Assembly: GCF_002266855.1 (NCBI RefSeq)
Contig: NZ_NGJN01000008.1
Span: 91,814 to 155,813 of the forward strand
Reading direction: 5' to 3'
DNA: 64,000 nucleotides
Origin: Winogradskyella aurantia
Lineage (GTDB): Bacteria; Bacteroidota; Bacteroidia; Flavobacteriales; Flavobacteriaceae
Below, piece after piece: positions 10,301-18,111 of this stretch (position 1 is the stretch's first letter; each line of letters starts with the position of its first letter). Under the pieces are notes generated by a model. That model was given only the letters and a program-made list of their open reading frames with translations. It was not told the origin of the DNA and searched no databases. Position numbers and translations under genes: made by a program.

Positions 10301-10402
10301 AATAATGCTGGTGACATGAGTAATGGCATTAGCACTGCTCAGAGTATGTATGCACCAGAATTTAGTAGCCATAGTGAAGGCACCAGGGTCTCTGTTGAAT
10401 GA
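4367..10402 (+). CDS. Alpha-2-macroglobulin family protein with thioester motif
   Basis: A 2011-residue secreted protein. The ATG at 4367 is chosen because it opens a typical signal peptide (MKNYILTSVLLCFAMFSNSQ); an in-frame TTG at 4295 would add an unlikely leader. After a helical N-terminal region (about 20-400) come macroglobulin/MG2-type beta domains with NRSIYRPGQTVYFKGI at about 593, the A2M core segment AFFFPELRTDEEGNVSF at about 1246, and the thioester motif CNEQ (Cys about 1469) in a helical domain that runs to about 1800. CxEQ is the internal thioester of trap-type protease inhibitors, so it may defend the envelope against proteases. A Glu/Asp-rich linker at about 1190-1230 contains LEEVVMTTGAPG, resembling the start of TonB-receptor plugs. 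No penicillin-binding protein partner is adjacent, unlike many proteobacterial cases. Confidence 0.9.
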   Translation: MKNYILTSVLLCFAMFSNSQNNLDRQWKKVAELEQEGLTKSAAQIVDRVYKTAKINHNHQQLIKALLYKSKYMMTLEEEAQLSIVKQFKSEIDSTQSIVTKHLLENMLATMYWQYFQQNRYRFYNRTTTFEKQGDDFRTWDLKTLFNEIHTYYQRSLENGLLLQQEPIGNYKTLITESKGSKDFRPTLYDLLSHNALDFYKTDENSISQPSYKFVIDDENFLKESETFIILDLEAKDSLSLQLNALKIYQNLLRFHVKDKSSIAFVDVDIERLRFVNQNASFKSKIQVLLKTLKTSAAALKPSSLSAIYNFEVASVLAQQGYQFNLVETDNENNIALRWKLKEAYDLCDSVIKEYPKSNGAEKCKILQSQILQPELRLLTEGFVANNKPSKLLVTYKNLEALEISVYKVTKAQLDTYNSTYGNNDQANFFEDLKIYQQFSSALKNEGDFQRHSTEIVLPKLPNGVYLIKAQTKTPNKVFAAAHVQVTDFALVENFEKNRYYYQLINRLDGEPIADANILIEYETNRGKTFSKNLISNSYGKFEFLRDNNYYRRIKIKVNYQNETAYFGDYFISRKFRETDQKDISYNSFVFTNRSIYRPGQTVYFKGIITQTHTKSNKTSIVADETIKATLYNANGEELNEQQFTSNTFGSIQGEFVLPNDGLTGQFYIMLKSDKIGEGSAFFSVEEYKRPKFKASFEPISDTFKVNDSIRVKGKAIAFAGSTITNAKVIYMVKRQIQFPPWYYWRNPYFMSEPQEITFGETKTNSNGEFEILFKALPDQSLAEEELPVFRYEVTADVTDINGETRTAATVVNVGYHAMTINVSAPLQIEKTANKTKLEISAKNLNGETISATGRLKIFKLVPPQEVLRQRPWNAPDYQTMSEEEFKTLFPHEPYTNEHLVTNWKKGKQVFSTSFNTEENSVIIIKRIKKWVSGKYLIEVESTDKFGQEVENKTFTNVISNNDKTVADNALFEARLDKKSYKPGDVAILTVGSAAKDITVTVEIGKDDQIISTQLVKLNNSKQTLSIPILENDLGGFEVYCSFAAFNSFETQGLRINVPFPKKDLTIETKTFRDMLQPGENETWSFTIKGAKGDKVSAELLASMYDASLDEFKSHEWRFNPVRTSASFSNIVKTARNSFGITDFRLFRRFSTPQDYNVQSYDRLNWFGFYFGSSNRYYYAKGVRGQASGIVAMEEDSLEEVVMTTGAPGASEDLENEQADLLMENTIDQSNEGTIQIRKNLQETAFFFPELRTDEEGNVSFSFKAPEALTKWKLQLLAHTQTLESGMTTLEAITQKELMVIPNAPRFLREGDEITISTKIANLTSTPIVGKAELQLKDALSGQSIDALLSNTENSAEFSIEATGNTQVSWTLSIPLSIQAVEYTIIATSDDFSDGEQNTIPVLSNRMLVTETLPMWVKSNETRTFSLDKLKTNTSSTLKHHMLTLEMTSNPAWYAVQALPYLMEYPYDCNEQIFARYYANTLAHHIVKSNPRIEAVFNQWKSHESLLSNLEKNQELKSMLIQETPWLRDAQSETEQKKRIGLLFDLNTMTNALQSTQRKLKNNQLPSGAWSWFNGGRDNRYITQHIIAGFGHLKHLGIQQSSENMAMVQSAFNYLDKAFIKTYEDLRKYDKDVDLTKDHLSYIQLHYLYVRSFYPELKPQKEVQAIIDFYKDQIKRYWLKRSLYAKGLMALTMNRMEQNATATKILKSLEENSITSEELGMYWKENTDSWYWYQAPIETQAILIEAFSEIENDKNIIDNLKIWLLKNKQTNQWKTTKATTEAVYALLLQGSDWLDVTEMVDVKVGSKTISPKTLENVKLEAGTGYYKTSWAGTEITPEMGTVTIDKSGEGIAWGSLYWQYFEDLDKITSAETPLKLSKTLFLKSNTDKGEMIAEITPETTLKVGDLVRVRIELRTDRPMEFVHLKDMRAAGFEPINVLSQYKWQDGLGYYESTKDAATNFFIDYLPKGIYVFEYDLRVNNAGDMSNGISTAQSMYAPEFSSHSEGTRVSVE

Positions 10403-10567
10403 TTAACTAGCCATTAATATGCAGCAGATACCGCTACATTATTTAATATTTTGGCATTTACTAAATCCTAAAGGCTTTTGGTATTTCTATAACTTTTGCT
10501 GTAGGGACTTACAGGCGATACGGATGTATTGTATTCTCCTTAAAGCCTAATAGCTAAACTATCTTGG

Positions 10568-11848
10568 CTATCTATTATAAGGAAACTCACTTATCCAATT
10601 GAATTCCCTTTCGGATAATATAAAATCTTTCTTGGTAAGTTTTTTAGTAAAGACATTAATTGTGTCATTTTTATCCAAGTATTCAAAATGGACACTAGCA
10701 CTATCAATCTCTTTAAAATTCATGTAAAATGTCTCCTCTGGTGTGCCCCAACTTGTTAATTTAAATCTATCCTGTAAGCTATCCTTTTCTATACCGTAAT
10801 ATCTGGTTTTTGGGGCACTATATCTTTGTATTCTTAGAGAGCCTTGCCATTGTACACCAATATTTTTCCATAAACGATAATCCTTGTAATTATATAGCGT
10901 ATCACCATTAACTGTTACTCCGGTCACCTTATATGCACCATACAGAATTGGTTTTTCTGATTTGGATCCGTATAGTTTTTCTGCTTCACGTGCGCTTATA
11001 AAACCATATATAAGAACATACCCAACTAAAAGAGCCTTAATACTATTTAAGGCAATACTAATACCTTTATTATATTTTGGTCTTTTTAAAACCGAAAGTG
11101 CTGTTTTAGTGTGAGAAAAGAAAAACAAAACCAATTTCTTAAGGTCCCTAGACAATAAAAACAGCGTCATTAAAACCAGATGGGTAGACACCAATTTAAC
11201 CGGTACGTCAAAAAAGTAATTTACCGCCATAACGTTGAGTGTGGTCATTAAGGTTAGAATTGCACCGAAAGTTAATGTCCTTCTAAACAAAAGAAGACCA
11301 GCCAATAATTCCGCGATACCCATAAATATATTATAGCCCTTTGAAAAACCTAAGAAAGTCCAGGCCAAACCCATAGGTGACGTATTACCGATTTCACTTA
11401 ACATTCTGTAAGGCCCAGGATATGCGAATTGTAGTTGAATAACTTTACTAAAACCGTAAGATATAAGCATCAACCCTATATAATATCTTAATGCTACTGT
11501 AAGCCAATAATAAAGCCTTTTATAGTTTAACGCTTTTCTGTCGATCAATGACCAAATTGCAGAACCTATTAAAGCAATAATAAATATGGTTAGGGTTGTA
11601 ACATAATCAAAAAGGGTGTCCCCGCTTCCGGTATTTGCTCTATACGTTATTTCAGAAATACCATATATGTTTTCCCCCAACCAAGGAATGAGTTTTTGCA
11701 CCCATTTTAGAGGAACTGAAAAAATTTTATACCAAAATGGGTATGCACCATTATTTTGGAATAACACGAATAAACCGAAGTAGATAAAAACAAATCTAAA
11801 ACCTATCTTCTCAACGGCAGACCATGAAACTTTCGAAATGGATGTCAA
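10568..11848 (-). CDS. DoxX-like multi-spanning membrane protein
   Basis: A 426-residue membrane protein with about eight hydrophobic segments, including a DoxX-like four-helix core at about 115-235 (YYIGLMLISYGFSKVIQLQF; FMGIAELLAGLLLFRRTLTF). A soluble C-terminal part of about 130 residues (YGAYKVTGVTVNGDTLYNYK) follows and probably faces outside. The reading frame has no usable ATG: a stop lies 18 bases upstream and the only sensible start is the TTG at 11848. It begins 24 bases after the DinB-like gene, so the two are probably co-transcribed. Function unproven; DoxX relatives are linked to redox or thiol stress in other bacteria. Confidence 0.75.
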   Translation of the reverse strand: MTSISKVSWSAVEKIGFRFVFIYFGLFVLFQNNGAYPFWYKIFSVPLKWVQKLIPWLGENIYGISEITYRANTGSGDTLFDYVTTLTIFIIALIGSAIWSLIDRKALNYKRLYYWLTVALRYYIGLMLISYGFSKVIQLQFAYPGPYRMLSEIGNTSPMGLAWTFLGFSKGYNIFMGIAELLAGLLLFRRTLTFGAILTLMTTLNVMAVNYFFDVPVKLVSTHLVLMTLFLLSRDLKKLVLFFFSHTKTALSVLKRPKYNKGISIALNSIKALLVGYVLIYGFISAREAEKLYGSKSEKPILYGAYKVTGVTVNGDTLYNYKDYRLWKNIGVQWQGSLRIQRYSAPKTRYYGIEKDSLQDRFKLTSWGTPEETFYMNFKEIDSASVHFEYLDKNDTINVFTKKLTKKDFILSEREFNWISEFPYNR

Positions 11849-11872
11849 GGTGAAAGAAATTAATTAATAACC

Positions 11873-12427
11873 CTATTCAACACGTTTGGTAATTAATGCC
11901 AACTGGCCCATGTGGTTGGCTTGGTGTTCCATAACGTGAAACCACGCCCAATGGTTACTCATAGTTCCATTATCTTCAGCAAACCACTCATCGTCTTTCT
12001 CCTTTAACAACATTTTGGTTTTTGCTCTAACCTTATCATAAATATCGAGATAATATTGTATGGGTTTACCTTTAAATTCTTCTCTTGCTTTATCACCCAA
12101 ACTAAGTGCCGTCCCCCACATTTTTTCTTCTTCATCGTTAAATTGCCTACCTTCAAACGTATAGATTTGATAATAGGCCTCAGTTGCTGCTAAGTGATAA
12201 ATTATTGCCCCCGGACTATTAGCCTTTTCATCTAACAAGTAATCGGTACCATCAACATCTAGGTTCTTTACGTTTCGCTCTACTCGACCTTTTAAATTAT
12301 CTAACATAGATACCATATTTCCTATGTCGTTAGAATAGTCTTTCGGTGGCTCTATTTTGTATTGAGAGTAACTAAACGACGAGCTAAAGACCATAAAAAT
12401 TACTGCAATTCTATAATACCTTTTCAT
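11873..12427 (-). CDS. Exported DinB-superfamily protein
   Basis: A 184-residue protein: signal peptide (MKRYYRIAVIFMVFSSSFSYS) then a DinB/YfiT-like four-helix bundle. His residues fitting the usual metal site are seen in GAIIYHLAATEAYY (about 95) and in WFHVMEHQANHMGQ near the C-terminus. Family members are metal-dependent, often thiol transferases (for example with bacillithiol) or of unknown activity. A signal peptide is unusual for the family, which is mostly cytoplasmic. It lies directly upstream of the DoxX-like gene. Confidence 0.75.
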   Translation of the reverse strand: MKRYYRIAVIFMVFSSSFSYSQYKIEPPKDYSNDIGNMVSMLDNLKGRVERNVKNLDVDGTDYLLDEKANSPGAIIYHLAATEAYYQIYTFEGRQFNDEEEKMWGTALSLGDKAREEFKGKPIQYYLDIYDKVRAKTKMLLKEKDDEWFAEDNGTMSNHWAWFHVMEHQANHMGQLALITKRVE

Positions 12428-12528
12428 TTGATGGGTTTTTAAGTTTCAGTAAATTAAGGGATTTTACTCAAAAGAAGCATTATGTTTAATGGAAAATTAA
12501 GGGTGAGGGTCTAAAAACTATAGAATTA

Positions 12529-13254
12529 CTATTTTGAGGGTGGTGTAGTTGGCCTTACCTCAATTTTACTCGGTAAGGTTCTAGGATTCATCTTTAATAA
12601 GTCTACCACCAATTCTCCTATATCTTCAATCTGAATTTTCCATGCTCCCTTGTCACTTGGCTCGTTACCATTGAAATAGGTAGACACCGATCCTGGCATA
12701 ATAGTGCTCACCTTTACACCATATTTACGCAAGTCTAACATTACTGCTTGTGTAAATCCAGTTACCCCAAATTTACTTGCATTGTAGGCAGAACCACCTG
12801 CAAAGAAATTTGTACCTGCTAAGCTAGAGATTGTGATATAATAACCTTTAGATTTTTTAAGTGCGTCTACACTTGCTTTTATAGAATTGAAAACGCCAGT
12901 TAGATTTGTATCAATAACGTCATTCCATTGCTGGGTTGTGAGCTCCTCTATGCTTCCAAAATGACCTAGACCAGCATTGGCAACTACAACATCTAAACTT
13001 CCAAAAATTTCCACTGCCTGCTTTACTGCATTTTGTTGACTTTCTAAATATCTAACATCAGCCTCAACCCCTAATATGGCATTCGCAGTGTTTGTTTTAG
13101 CGGCTAACTCCGACGCTGCCTTATTTGCTGCGGCCTTACTCCTACTGGTTATAATCACCTTTAATCCTTGATTGAGCAGGGCCTGTGCCACACCATAACC
13201 AATTCCTTTAGTACCTCCCGTAATAAGTGCTACTTTACCTTCTAAATTCCTCAT
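12529..13254 (-). CDS. Short-chain dehydrogenase/reductase
   Basis: A 241-residue classical SDR with the NAD(P) motif TGGTKGIG (about 13-20), the NAG motif (VVANAGLGHFG), catalytic Ser in ISSLAG and YNASK as the Tyr/Lys pair. Arg in ITSRS after the second strand fits a preference for NADP (inference). Substrate not predictable. It is a single gene with its own probable -7 box at 13278-13285. Confidence 0.88.
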   Translation of the reverse strand: MRNLEGKVALITGGTKGIGYGVAQALLNQGLKVIITSRSKAAANKAASELAAKTNTANAILGVEADVRYLESQQNAVKQAVEIFGSLDVVVANAGLGHFGSIEELTTQQWNDVIDTNLTGVFNSIKASVDALKKSKGYYITISSLAGTNFFAGGSAYNASKFGVTGFTQAVMLDLRKYGVKVSTIMPGSVSTYFNGNEPSDKGAWKIQIEDIGELVVDLLKMNPRTLPSKIEVRPTTPPSK

Positions 13255-13277
13255 AATTTAAATGCTTTAATTCGTAT

Positions 13278-13285
13278 CAAAATTA
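13278..13285 (-). promoter_or_regulatory. Candidate -7 promoter element of the SDR gene
   Basis: TAATTTTG on the minus strand matches TAnnTTTG, 23 bases ahead of the ATG at 13254. No -33 element with standard spacing is seen. Confidence 0.4.
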
Positions 13286-13335
13286 CGAAAGCTAAGCACA
13301 ATGTCGAAGGGAAAACTGTTAGGAAATTGGTAAAA

Positions 13336-13860
13336 TTAATTTTGAGTTTTGGGCGGGTACGCCGAGAATATCCTTTCAACTAAATTCTTAAAATCGAGTT
13401 CGCGTTTCTCTGGTGTTGCATCGGGTCTATATGAACTTTCTGCTATAGCTTGCCAAAACATACCGAGTTTACTGTCATCCACAAATTCAATAACAAGCTC
13501 TCGCGTATTTTGGTTTGTTCCCAAGGGAATCCCTACAGACACACCTCCACCTACATTAGAACCAGTTCCACCGACGCCAACACCAACATTCGAATTAGTT
13601 CTATTCATGATGTCCTGACTTTGGATATCGATATAAAAATCGGCATTATTGGTACGTTCAAAACCCATTGATTGCAATTTGGCATCAATAGCCCGAATTA
13701 AGCGCTTGGTATCGAGCTCACTTAAACCGGTTTGCATATCGTCAAAATAATTGTAGGTTTTGTACTGACTGAAATCAGTTGACTTTTCGTAATCGTAATT
13801 GATTACGGCGCCGCAGGACGATAGTAAAAATAAAATAAAAAGAGATTTAAAGGCTTTCAT
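13336..13860 (-). CDS. DUF4136-domain lipoprotein
   Basis: A 174-residue protein with a lipoprotein signal peptide (MKAFKSLFILFLLSSC, lipid-modified Cys at 16). The mature part has the DUF4136 pattern: YEKSTDFSQYKTYNYFDD near the start, RLIRAIDAKLQSMGFERT, a glycine-rich strand segment (NVGVGVGGTG), and a C-terminal stretch ending FKNLVERIFSAYPP. Function of the family is unknown. It stands alone between the SDR and K+ channel genes. Confidence 0.85.
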   Translation of the reverse strand: MKAFKSLFILFLLSSCGAVINYDYEKSTDFSQYKTYNYFDDMQTGLSELDTKRLIRAIDAKLQSMGFERTNNADFYIDIQSQDIMNRTNSNVGVGVGGTGSNVGGGVSVGIPLGTNQNTRELVIEFVDDSKLGMFWQAIAESSYRPDATPEKRELDFKNLVERIFSAYPPKTQN

Positions 13861-13908
13861 GTTTTTATTTTAAAGATATTAAAAAATTACCTGGATGGAA
13901 AGTTTTAA

Positions 13909-14622
13909 CTATTCCCGCTCTGATTCTAGTTCAACAGCTTTCGTAAGAGAAGAAGATATAATGCCTGTTGGTACAGCGACAATTCCTAAACCAATAAGTA
14001 AAATAAAAAACGTAAAAATCCTACCACCTAAAGTAATGGGATAAACATCACCATAACCTACCGTTGTCAGCGTTACAATAGACCACCACAGACTGTCAAA
14101 AATTGATGCAAAATGATCTGGTTGGGCTTCGTTTTCAAAGTAATAAATGCCCACGGCGGCAAAGTAAATTAGCACTAGGGTTACCGCCATAAAGAGAATA
14201 ATCTGTTCCCGCGCCATGAGCATGGCTCTTGTAAAATGCCGCATGGCTTTGTTGTAACGCACCAATTTTAACAGCCTAAACAGCCTAAACATTCTCAGAA
14301 CCCGCAGAGAGCGTAAATCAACACCAAATGATAAATAAAATGGAAGGATCGCTAATAAATCTATAAGTCCAAAAAAGCTAAATACAAATTTTAGCTTTTT
14401 ATCAGCAACATAAATCCTAGCTATGTACTCTAGTGAAAAAATAACGACACAAAAAATCTCCAAGGAATTTAAGATCTCTCTCGTTTGAGGTTTTAATTTA
14501 GGTAAGGTCTCAATGGAAAATGTGATAATGGATAGAACAATTAAAAACTGAATAAACAAAGCAAATATCCTGCTGCGCTTTGTGTTATTATATTCCACTA
14601 TACTTTTTATAAAATCCTTCAT
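13909..14622 (-). CDS. Voltage-gated potassium channel (six-segment type)
   Basis: A 237-residue inner-membrane protein with six hydrophobic segments. S4 carries regularly spaced arginines (LRSLRVLRMFRLFRLLKLVR, about 105-124), and the pore loop holds the K+ selectivity filter TVGYGD (about 192-197). It is of the KvAP-like bacterial Kv type without an added cytoplasmic regulatory domain. It lies 12 bases downstream of obg on the same strand and may be co-transcribed with it. Confidence 0.9.
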   Translation of the reverse strand: MKDFIKSIVEYNNTKRSRIFALFIQFLIVLSIITFSIETLPKLKPQTREILNSLEIFCVVIFSLEYIARIYVADKKLKFVFSFFGLIDLLAILPFYLSFGVDLRSLRVLRMFRLFRLLKLVRYNKAMRHFTRAMLMAREQIILFMAVTLVLIYFAAVGIYYFENEAQPDHFASIFDSLWWSIVTLTTVGYGDVYPITLGGRIFTFFILLIGLGIVAVPTGIISSSLTKAVELESERE

Positions 14623-14634
14623 GAATCTGGCAGA

Positions 14635-15633
14635 TTAATCATTAAGCATTTGCCATAATTTATCTTTCAATTCGGTTAATCCCTGTTGGGCCACCGAAGA
14701 GATAAACATATAGTCCACTTCTAAATCTCTATCTAAAATAGTAGAAATTTCAGATTTTAGTTCCTCATCGAGCATATCCGATTTTGAAACGACCACAAAA
14801 CGTTCCTTATCTAACATTTCAGGATTATAGCGTCGCAATTCATCAAGTAAAATCTCATACTGCTTTACAATATCCTTAGCATCAGCGGGAATCAGAAATA
14901 AGAGAATAGAGTTACGCTCAATATGCCTTAAAAAATAATACCCTAGCCCTTTACCTTCAGCCGCACCTTCAATAATACCAGGAATATCCGCCATTACAAA
15001 AGACTGAAAATCACGGTACTTAACAATACCTAAATTGGGCTTTAAGGTTGTAAATTCATAATCGGCAATTTTTGGTTTTGCAGATGTTAAAACAGATAAC
15101 AACGTAGACTTACCTGCATTTGGAAAACCTACCAATCCAACATCTGCAAGTACTTTCAGTTCAAGTGTGATATCTTTTTCCTCCAAAGGAATACCTGGCT
15201 GGGCATATCTTGGTGTTTGATTGGTTGAACTTTTAAAATGCCAGTTTCCACGACCTCCTTTACCGCCTTCTGCAACAATTTTTTCTTCACCATCTTCTGT
15301 GATTTCAAAAAGGATATCGTTTGTATCGGTATCTCTTACTACAGTACCCAATGGCACTTCAATTATGGCATCTTCGCCATCAGCACCCGTACTTCTGCCA
15401 GAGCTACCATGCGCTCCATGACCAGCTTTTATGTGCCTTTTGAATTTTAAGTGAAGAAGGGTCCATAAATTAGAATTCCCTTTAATAATAACGTGACCGC
15501 CTCTACCGCCATCACCTCCATCAGGCCCACCCTTTGCGATATATTTTTCACGATGAAGATGGGTAGAACCTTTGCCTCCATTACCTGAGGTAACGTGCAT
15601 TTTTACATAATCAACAAAATTTCCCTCAGTCAT
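14635..15633 (-). CDS. obg: GTPase Obg
   Basis: A 332-residue Obg/CgtA GTPase that acts in late assembly of the 50S ribosomal subunit and in stress control. The glycine-rich Obg fold fills residues 1-158 ([15 protein letters not shown]). The G domain has G1 GFPNAGKST (about 166), G3 DIPG and a G4-type motif SKSD. There is no C-terminal OCT extension. The order phosphoribosyltransferase-adenylate kinase, obg on one strand, with a 54-base gap, suggests joint expression. Confidence 0.95.
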   Translation of the reverse strand: MTEGNFVDYVKMHVTSGNGGKGSTHLHREKYIAKGGPDGGDGGRGGHVIIKGNSNLWTLLHLKFKRHIKAGHGAHGSSGRSTGADGEDAIIEVPLGTVVRDTDTNDILFEITEDGEEKIVAEGGKGGRGNWHFKSSTNQTPRYAQPGIPLEEKDITLELKVLADVGLVGFPNAGKSTLLSVLTSAKPKIADYEFTTLKPNLGIVKYRDFQSFVMADIPGIIEGAAEGKGLGYYFLRHIERNSILLFLIPADAKDIVKQYEILLDELRRYNPEMLDKERFVVVSKSDMLDEELKSEISTILDRDLEVDYMFISSVAQQGLTELKDKLWQMLND

Positions 15634-15687
15634 TTTTGAGTTTAAATTTTTAGATTTTAATATTAAATTTTAAACTCGTAGCAAAAA

Positions 15688-16800
15688 TTAAAGCTTATCA
15701 ATCACAGCACTTAAGCGCACTGTTATTTCTTCAATACTGCCCACACCGTTAACACCAAAGTATTTGTTTTGATCTGAATAGTAATCCTTTAAAATCGCTG
15801 TTTTATCGTAATATTCCTTAATCCTGTTTCTAATAATGCCTTCATCAGCATCATCTGCTCTACCACTTGTTTTTCCGCGTTCTAGAAGACGTTTAACCAA
15901 AACCTCATCATCGACCTCTAAGGCCACCATAGCATTAATCTGAGAGTCCTTAGAATCCATCAGCTGATCTAATGCTTTTGCCTGGGCGTTTGTTCTTGGG
16001 AAACCATCGAAAATAAAACCTTTGGCATCTGTATTTTTCTCAACTTCCTTATTGAGCATATCAATCGTAACCTGATCTGGAACCAATTCGCCCTTATCCA
16101 TATACGACTTGGCAAGCATGCCTAGGGCTGTTTCATTCTTTATGTTATATCTAAAAACATCTCCTGTAGAAATATGTACCAAGTCATATTTTTCTTTTAG
16201 GAAATTTGCCTGTGTTCCTTTTCCTGCACCAGGAGGTCCAAAAAGCACTATATTAGTCATATGTTGTGTAGTTTTTAATTGATAAACGCTAGGTAAATCC
16301 CTACCCAGTCCATTGTAGTCCAAACCATAGCCCACAATAAACTTATTGGGAATTTCTTTACCCACATAATGGAGTTTAAAATCCTTGTCGTATGCTTCCG
16401 GTTTATAAAATAGTGTAGCTATACGAAGGTCTTTAACCTTCTCATTTTTAAAAATCCTGTGAACTTCTTCAAGGGTATTACCTGAATCAATAATATCTTC
16501 CAATATAACGACGGTCCTACCTGTTAAGTCTTGGGTTAGACCAATGAGTCGCTGTATATCTTCAGAGGACTTAACGCCTTCGTATGAGGCTAATTTTATA
16601 AAGGTGACTTCACAAGGTTTAGGGTACTTTTTAACGAAATCGCTAACCAACATAAAGGACCCATTCAAAATCCCAACAAATACAGGCATTTCATCCCCTA
16701 GGTCAGCCACAATGGCATCCACCATGCTCTGAACAGCATTTTGAATTTCTTCCTCTGAGATAAATGGTTTAAAATATAAATCGTGAAGCTTTAGCACCAT
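15688..16800 (-). CDS. adk: Hypoxanthine phosphoribosyltransferase-like/adenylate kinase fusion
   Basis: A 370-residue two-domain protein. Residues 1-175 are a type I phosphoribosyltransferase of the hypoxanthine type, with the PRPP loop VVILEDIIDSGNT (about 98-110) and FIVGYGLDYNGLGRDLP. Residues 182-370 are adenylate kinase: Walker A GPPGAGKGTQ, the NMP-binding segment STGDVFR, DGFPRT, and a short LID without zinc cysteines (ERGKTSGRADDADE). The internal Met where the kinase starts (about 180) matches the start of a stand-alone Adk. The ATG at 16800 is preferred to an upstream start that would add a hydrophobic leader. The fusion joins purine salvage to AMP phosphorylation and lies divergent from purK. 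Confidence 0.93.
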   Translation of the reverse strand: MVLKLHDLYFKPFISEEEIQNAVQSMVDAIVADLGDEMPVFVGILNGSFMLVSDFVKKYPKPCEVTFIKLASYEGVKSSEDIQRLIGLTQDLTGRTVVILEDIIDSGNTLEEVHRIFKNEKVKDLRIATLFYKPEAYDKDFKLHYVGKEIPNKFIVGYGLDYNGLGRDLPSVYQLKTTQHMTNIVLFGPPGAGKGTQANFLKEKYDLVHISTGDVFRYNIKNETALGMLAKSYMDKGELVPDQVTIDMLNKEVEKNTDAKGFIFDGFPRTNAQAKALDQLMDSKDSQINAMVALEVDDEVLVKRLLERGKTSGRADDADEGIIRNRIKEYYDKTAILKDYYSDQNKYFGVNGVGSIEEITVRLSAVIDKL

Positions 16801-16819
16801 CGTAATAATTATCGAAAAA

Positions 16820-16827
16820 CAAAGATA
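16820..16827 (-). promoter_or_regulatory. Candidate -7 element of the PRT-adk/obg unit
   Basis: TATCTTTG on the minus strand matches TAnnTTTG, 19 bases ahead of the ATG at 16800. No convincing -33 element. Confidence 0.45.
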
Positions 16828-16891
16828 AAAATTTGTTGCAGCTATGGCCACATTGTATCCACGATTTTAAACACACTTCTATTATTTACCT

Positions 16892-16899
16892 TATTTTTG
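16892..16899 (+). promoter_or_regulatory. Candidate -7 element of purK-purE
   Basis: TATTTTTG matches TAnnTTTG, 54 bases ahead of the purK ATG and back-to-back with the -7 box of the divergent adk gene. No clear -33 element. Confidence 0.45.
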
Positions 16900-16953
16900 T
16901 ATGTATTTTCAAAAAAATGTTTAATTAAGTTCCCGTGTTTATGGGAAAGGAGT

Positions 16954-18108
16954 ATGAACTATTTTTCTTCTAATTTTAAACTTGGTATTCTCGGTGGTGG
17001 ACAACTTGGTAAAATGATGTTATATCACACCCGAAAGTATGATATTTACACCTGTGTTATAGACCCCAGTAAAGATGCTCCTGCTCGGTTAGCCTGTGAC
17101 GAATTTAGGGTGGGTGATTTACTCGATTACGATACGGTACTTGACTTTGGAAAACATGTGGATGTCTTAACCATTGAAATTGAAAATGTTAATATCGATG
17201 CTTTAGAAACACTCGAGGATGAGGGCATTAAAGTATTTCCCTCAGCTAAAACCCTCAGGTCTATTCAAAATAAGGCGCAACAAAAACTGTTCTATCGCGA
17301 CCATAATATACCAACCGCTGATTTTTCAAGATTTGCCTATACCTCAGAAATTGAGGAAGCTGTTGAAAATGGTGGTTTAAGTTATCCCTTTGTGTGGAAA
17401 AGTGCTCGTTTCGGATATGATGGGATGGGCGTAAAAATCGTTAAGCGTTATACCGACCTTATAGATTTGCCCAATGTAGAATGTATAGCTGAAAAACTTA
17501 TACCATTTAAAAATGAATTGGCGGTTATTGTAGCGCGAAACAGAAATGGAGATTTAAAAACCTATCCTGTAGTTGAGATGGAATTCCATCCAGAGGCCAA
17601 CCAAGTAGAATATGTGATTTGTCCAGCGAGAATAACCACTGAAGTCGCCAAAAAAGCAGAACTGATTGCCTTAAAAGCGGCATCAGCATTTAAACATGTT
17701 GGCTTACTCGCTGTTGAAATGTTTCAGACAGAAAACGATGAAATTCTTGTAAACGAGGTTGCCCCAAGGCCTCACAATTCTGGACATTATAGTATAGAAG
17801 CGAGTTATACGGACCAATTTGAACAACACCTTAGAGCCATCTTAAATTTACCACTTGGCAAAACCGAGAACAAAGTAGCTGGCGTTATGGTTAATTTAGT
17901 CGGTGCCGAAAACCACGAAGGCAATGTCGTTTATAAGAATATTGAAAAAATTATGGCAATGGATGGTGTGACGCCTCATATTTATGGAAAAAAACAAACG
18001 CGACCATTTCGAAAAATGGGCCATGTTACCATTGTTAATGCGGATATTAGTGAAGCTAGAAAAATTGCAGAAAAAGTAAAACGAACAATAGAAGTAATTA
18101 GTGATTAA
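16954..18108 (+). CDS. purK: 5-(carboxyamino)imidazole ribonucleotide synthase PurK
   Basis: A 384-residue ATP-grasp enzyme that makes N5-CAIR from AIR, ATP and bicarbonate in purine biosynthesis. It opens with KLGILGGGQLGKMMLYHTRK, typical of PurK; the ATP-grasp core includes FVWKSARFGYDGMGVKIV (about 145), and NEVAPRPHNSGHYSIEA (about 270) carries metal/substrate residues. The ATG at 16954 is chosen because it has a good Shine-Dalgarno (AAGGAG) and starts at the conserved N-terminus; an upstream TTG at 16897 is rejected. purE follows after three bases. Confidence 0.96.
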   Translation: MNYFSSNFKLGILGGGQLGKMMLYHTRKYDIYTCVIDPSKDAPARLACDEFRVGDLLDYDTVLDFGKHVDVLTIEIENVNIDALETLEDEGIKVFPSAKTLRSIQNKAQQKLFYRDHNIPTADFSRFAYTSEIEEAVENGGLSYPFVWKSARFGYDGMGVKIVKRYTDLIDLPNVECIAEKLIPFKNELAVIVARNRNGDLKTYPVVEMEFHPEANQVEYVICPARITTEVAKKAELIALKAASAFKHVGLLAVEMFQTENDEILVNEVAPRPHNSGHYSIEASYTDQFEQHLRAILNLPLGKTENKVAGVMVNLVGAENHEGNVVYKNIEKIMAMDGVTPHIYGKKQTRPFRKMGHVTIVNADISEARKIAEKVKRTIEVISD

Positions 18109-18111
18109 ATT

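Noticed and set aside
10403..10567. Possible bidirectional terminator between the convergent alpha-2-macroglobulin and DoxX-like genes
   Set aside because: Only interrupted complementarity (CCTT...AAGG with mismatches) and no T-run, so no terminator is called.
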